Assembly: GCA_030607895.1 (NCBI GenBank)
Contig: JAUWJC010000061.1
Coordinates: forward strand, 1 to 12,607
Reading direction: 5' to 3'
DNA length: 12,607 nt
DNA from: Pirellulales bacterium
GTDB taxonomy: Bacteria > Planctomycetota > Planctomycetia > Pirellulales > Thermoguttaceae
The notes under the pieces were generated by a model that was given only the letters and a program-made list of their open reading frames with translations, did not search any database and was not told the origin of the DNA. A program made the position numbers and the translations under genes. The number at the start of each line of letters is the position of its first letter. The stretch's first letter is position 1. Shown piece by piece: positions 12,405 to 12,607 of this stretch.

Positions 12405-12607
12405 ATGAAATTCGCCATCTGCAACGAGACGTTTCAGGACTGGCCGCTGGATCGGGCGTTCGCCTTTGCGGCCGAATGCGGCTACACGGGGCTGGAAATC
12501 GCCCCGTTTACGATCTCCGACCATGTAACCGATATCTCGTCGGCCCGGCGGGCGGAAGTCCGTCGGCAGGCGGACCAAGCCGGTCTGGAGATCGTCGGCG
12601 CGCATTG
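12405..12607 (+). CDS. Sugar phosphate isomerase/epimerase, xylose-isomerase-like TIM barrel (partial)
   Basis: The first 67 codons are present; the gene continues beyond the window. The N-terminus MKFAICNETF followed by AFAFAAECGYTGLEIAP and EVRRQADQAGLEIVGAH is the first beta-alpha units of the AP-endonuclease-2/xylose-isomerase-like barrel, in which strand 1 is followed by a helix and the GY.GLEI strand. Members isomerise or epimerise sugars and polyols, often with a divalent metal whose ligands lie further downstream. ATG 12405 has TGGAG (12395-12399) 5 nt upstream. Substrate unknown. It probably shares an mRNA with the methyltransferase, though no functional link is evident. Confidence 0.85.
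   Translation, partial: MKFAICNETFQDWPLDRAFAFAAECGYTGLEIAPFTISDHVTDISSARRAEVRRQADQAGLEIVGAH

Overview
This is a high-GC bacterial window that reads as a planctomycete, probably Pirellulales-like or an environmental relative. The grounds are the sigma factor sequence, the long ribosomal protein S1 with an acidic tail, an exported lyase fused to an FG-GAP/PQQ-like propeller, a neutral-ceramidase-like relic, and repeat-rich intergenic DNA. The taxonomic call is made from remembered family resemblance, not from a search.

Layout. 1-107: G-run hairpin and a weakly heptameric leader. 108-788 (+): PlsC-type acyltransferase. 772-4605 (-): 1277-residue exported toroid lyase-like protein with a C-terminal propeller; its 3' end overlaps plsC by 17 bp. 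4606-4973: divergent promoters and a structured leader. 4974-7058 (+): ribosomal protein S1 with six S1 domains and a repetitive acidic tail. 7043-7098: a perfectly phased heptanucleotide array covering the rpsA stop, followed by an intrinsic terminator. 7273-8115 (+): SigA/RpoD-family sigma factor, followed by a 32-bp-arm inverted repeat. 8255-8310: a composite repeat. 8422-9033 (+): exported His-rich helical protein. 9124-10467 (-): GlmM-like phosphohexomutase. 10468-10786: divergent promoters and three hairpin elements, two of them nested palindromes. 10787-11250 (+): ceramidase-like pseudogene with its middle missing. 11265-11310: second, inverted copy of the composite repeat. 11450-12391 (+): solitary beta-class DNA methyltransferase with a TTG start. 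12405 to the window end (+): start of a TIM-barrel sugar isomerase/epimerase.

The genes do not form one pathway. Housekeeping functions (lipid acylation, translation, transcription initiation, cell-wall precursor synthesis) are interspersed with exported proteins of likely environmental use. Only the methyltransferase and isomerase look co-transcribed (13-nt gap).

I found no CRISPR array, tRNA, rRNA, transposase or defence island. The least ordinary material is in the gaps. Heptamer-phased arrays occur at three or four loci. One repeat type combines a palindromic core with a heptameric pyrimidine tail and is present twice in opposite orientation. Two unrelated nested palindromes share one design and flank the start of the broken gene and glmM. 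These are sequence-level observations; their function is unknown.
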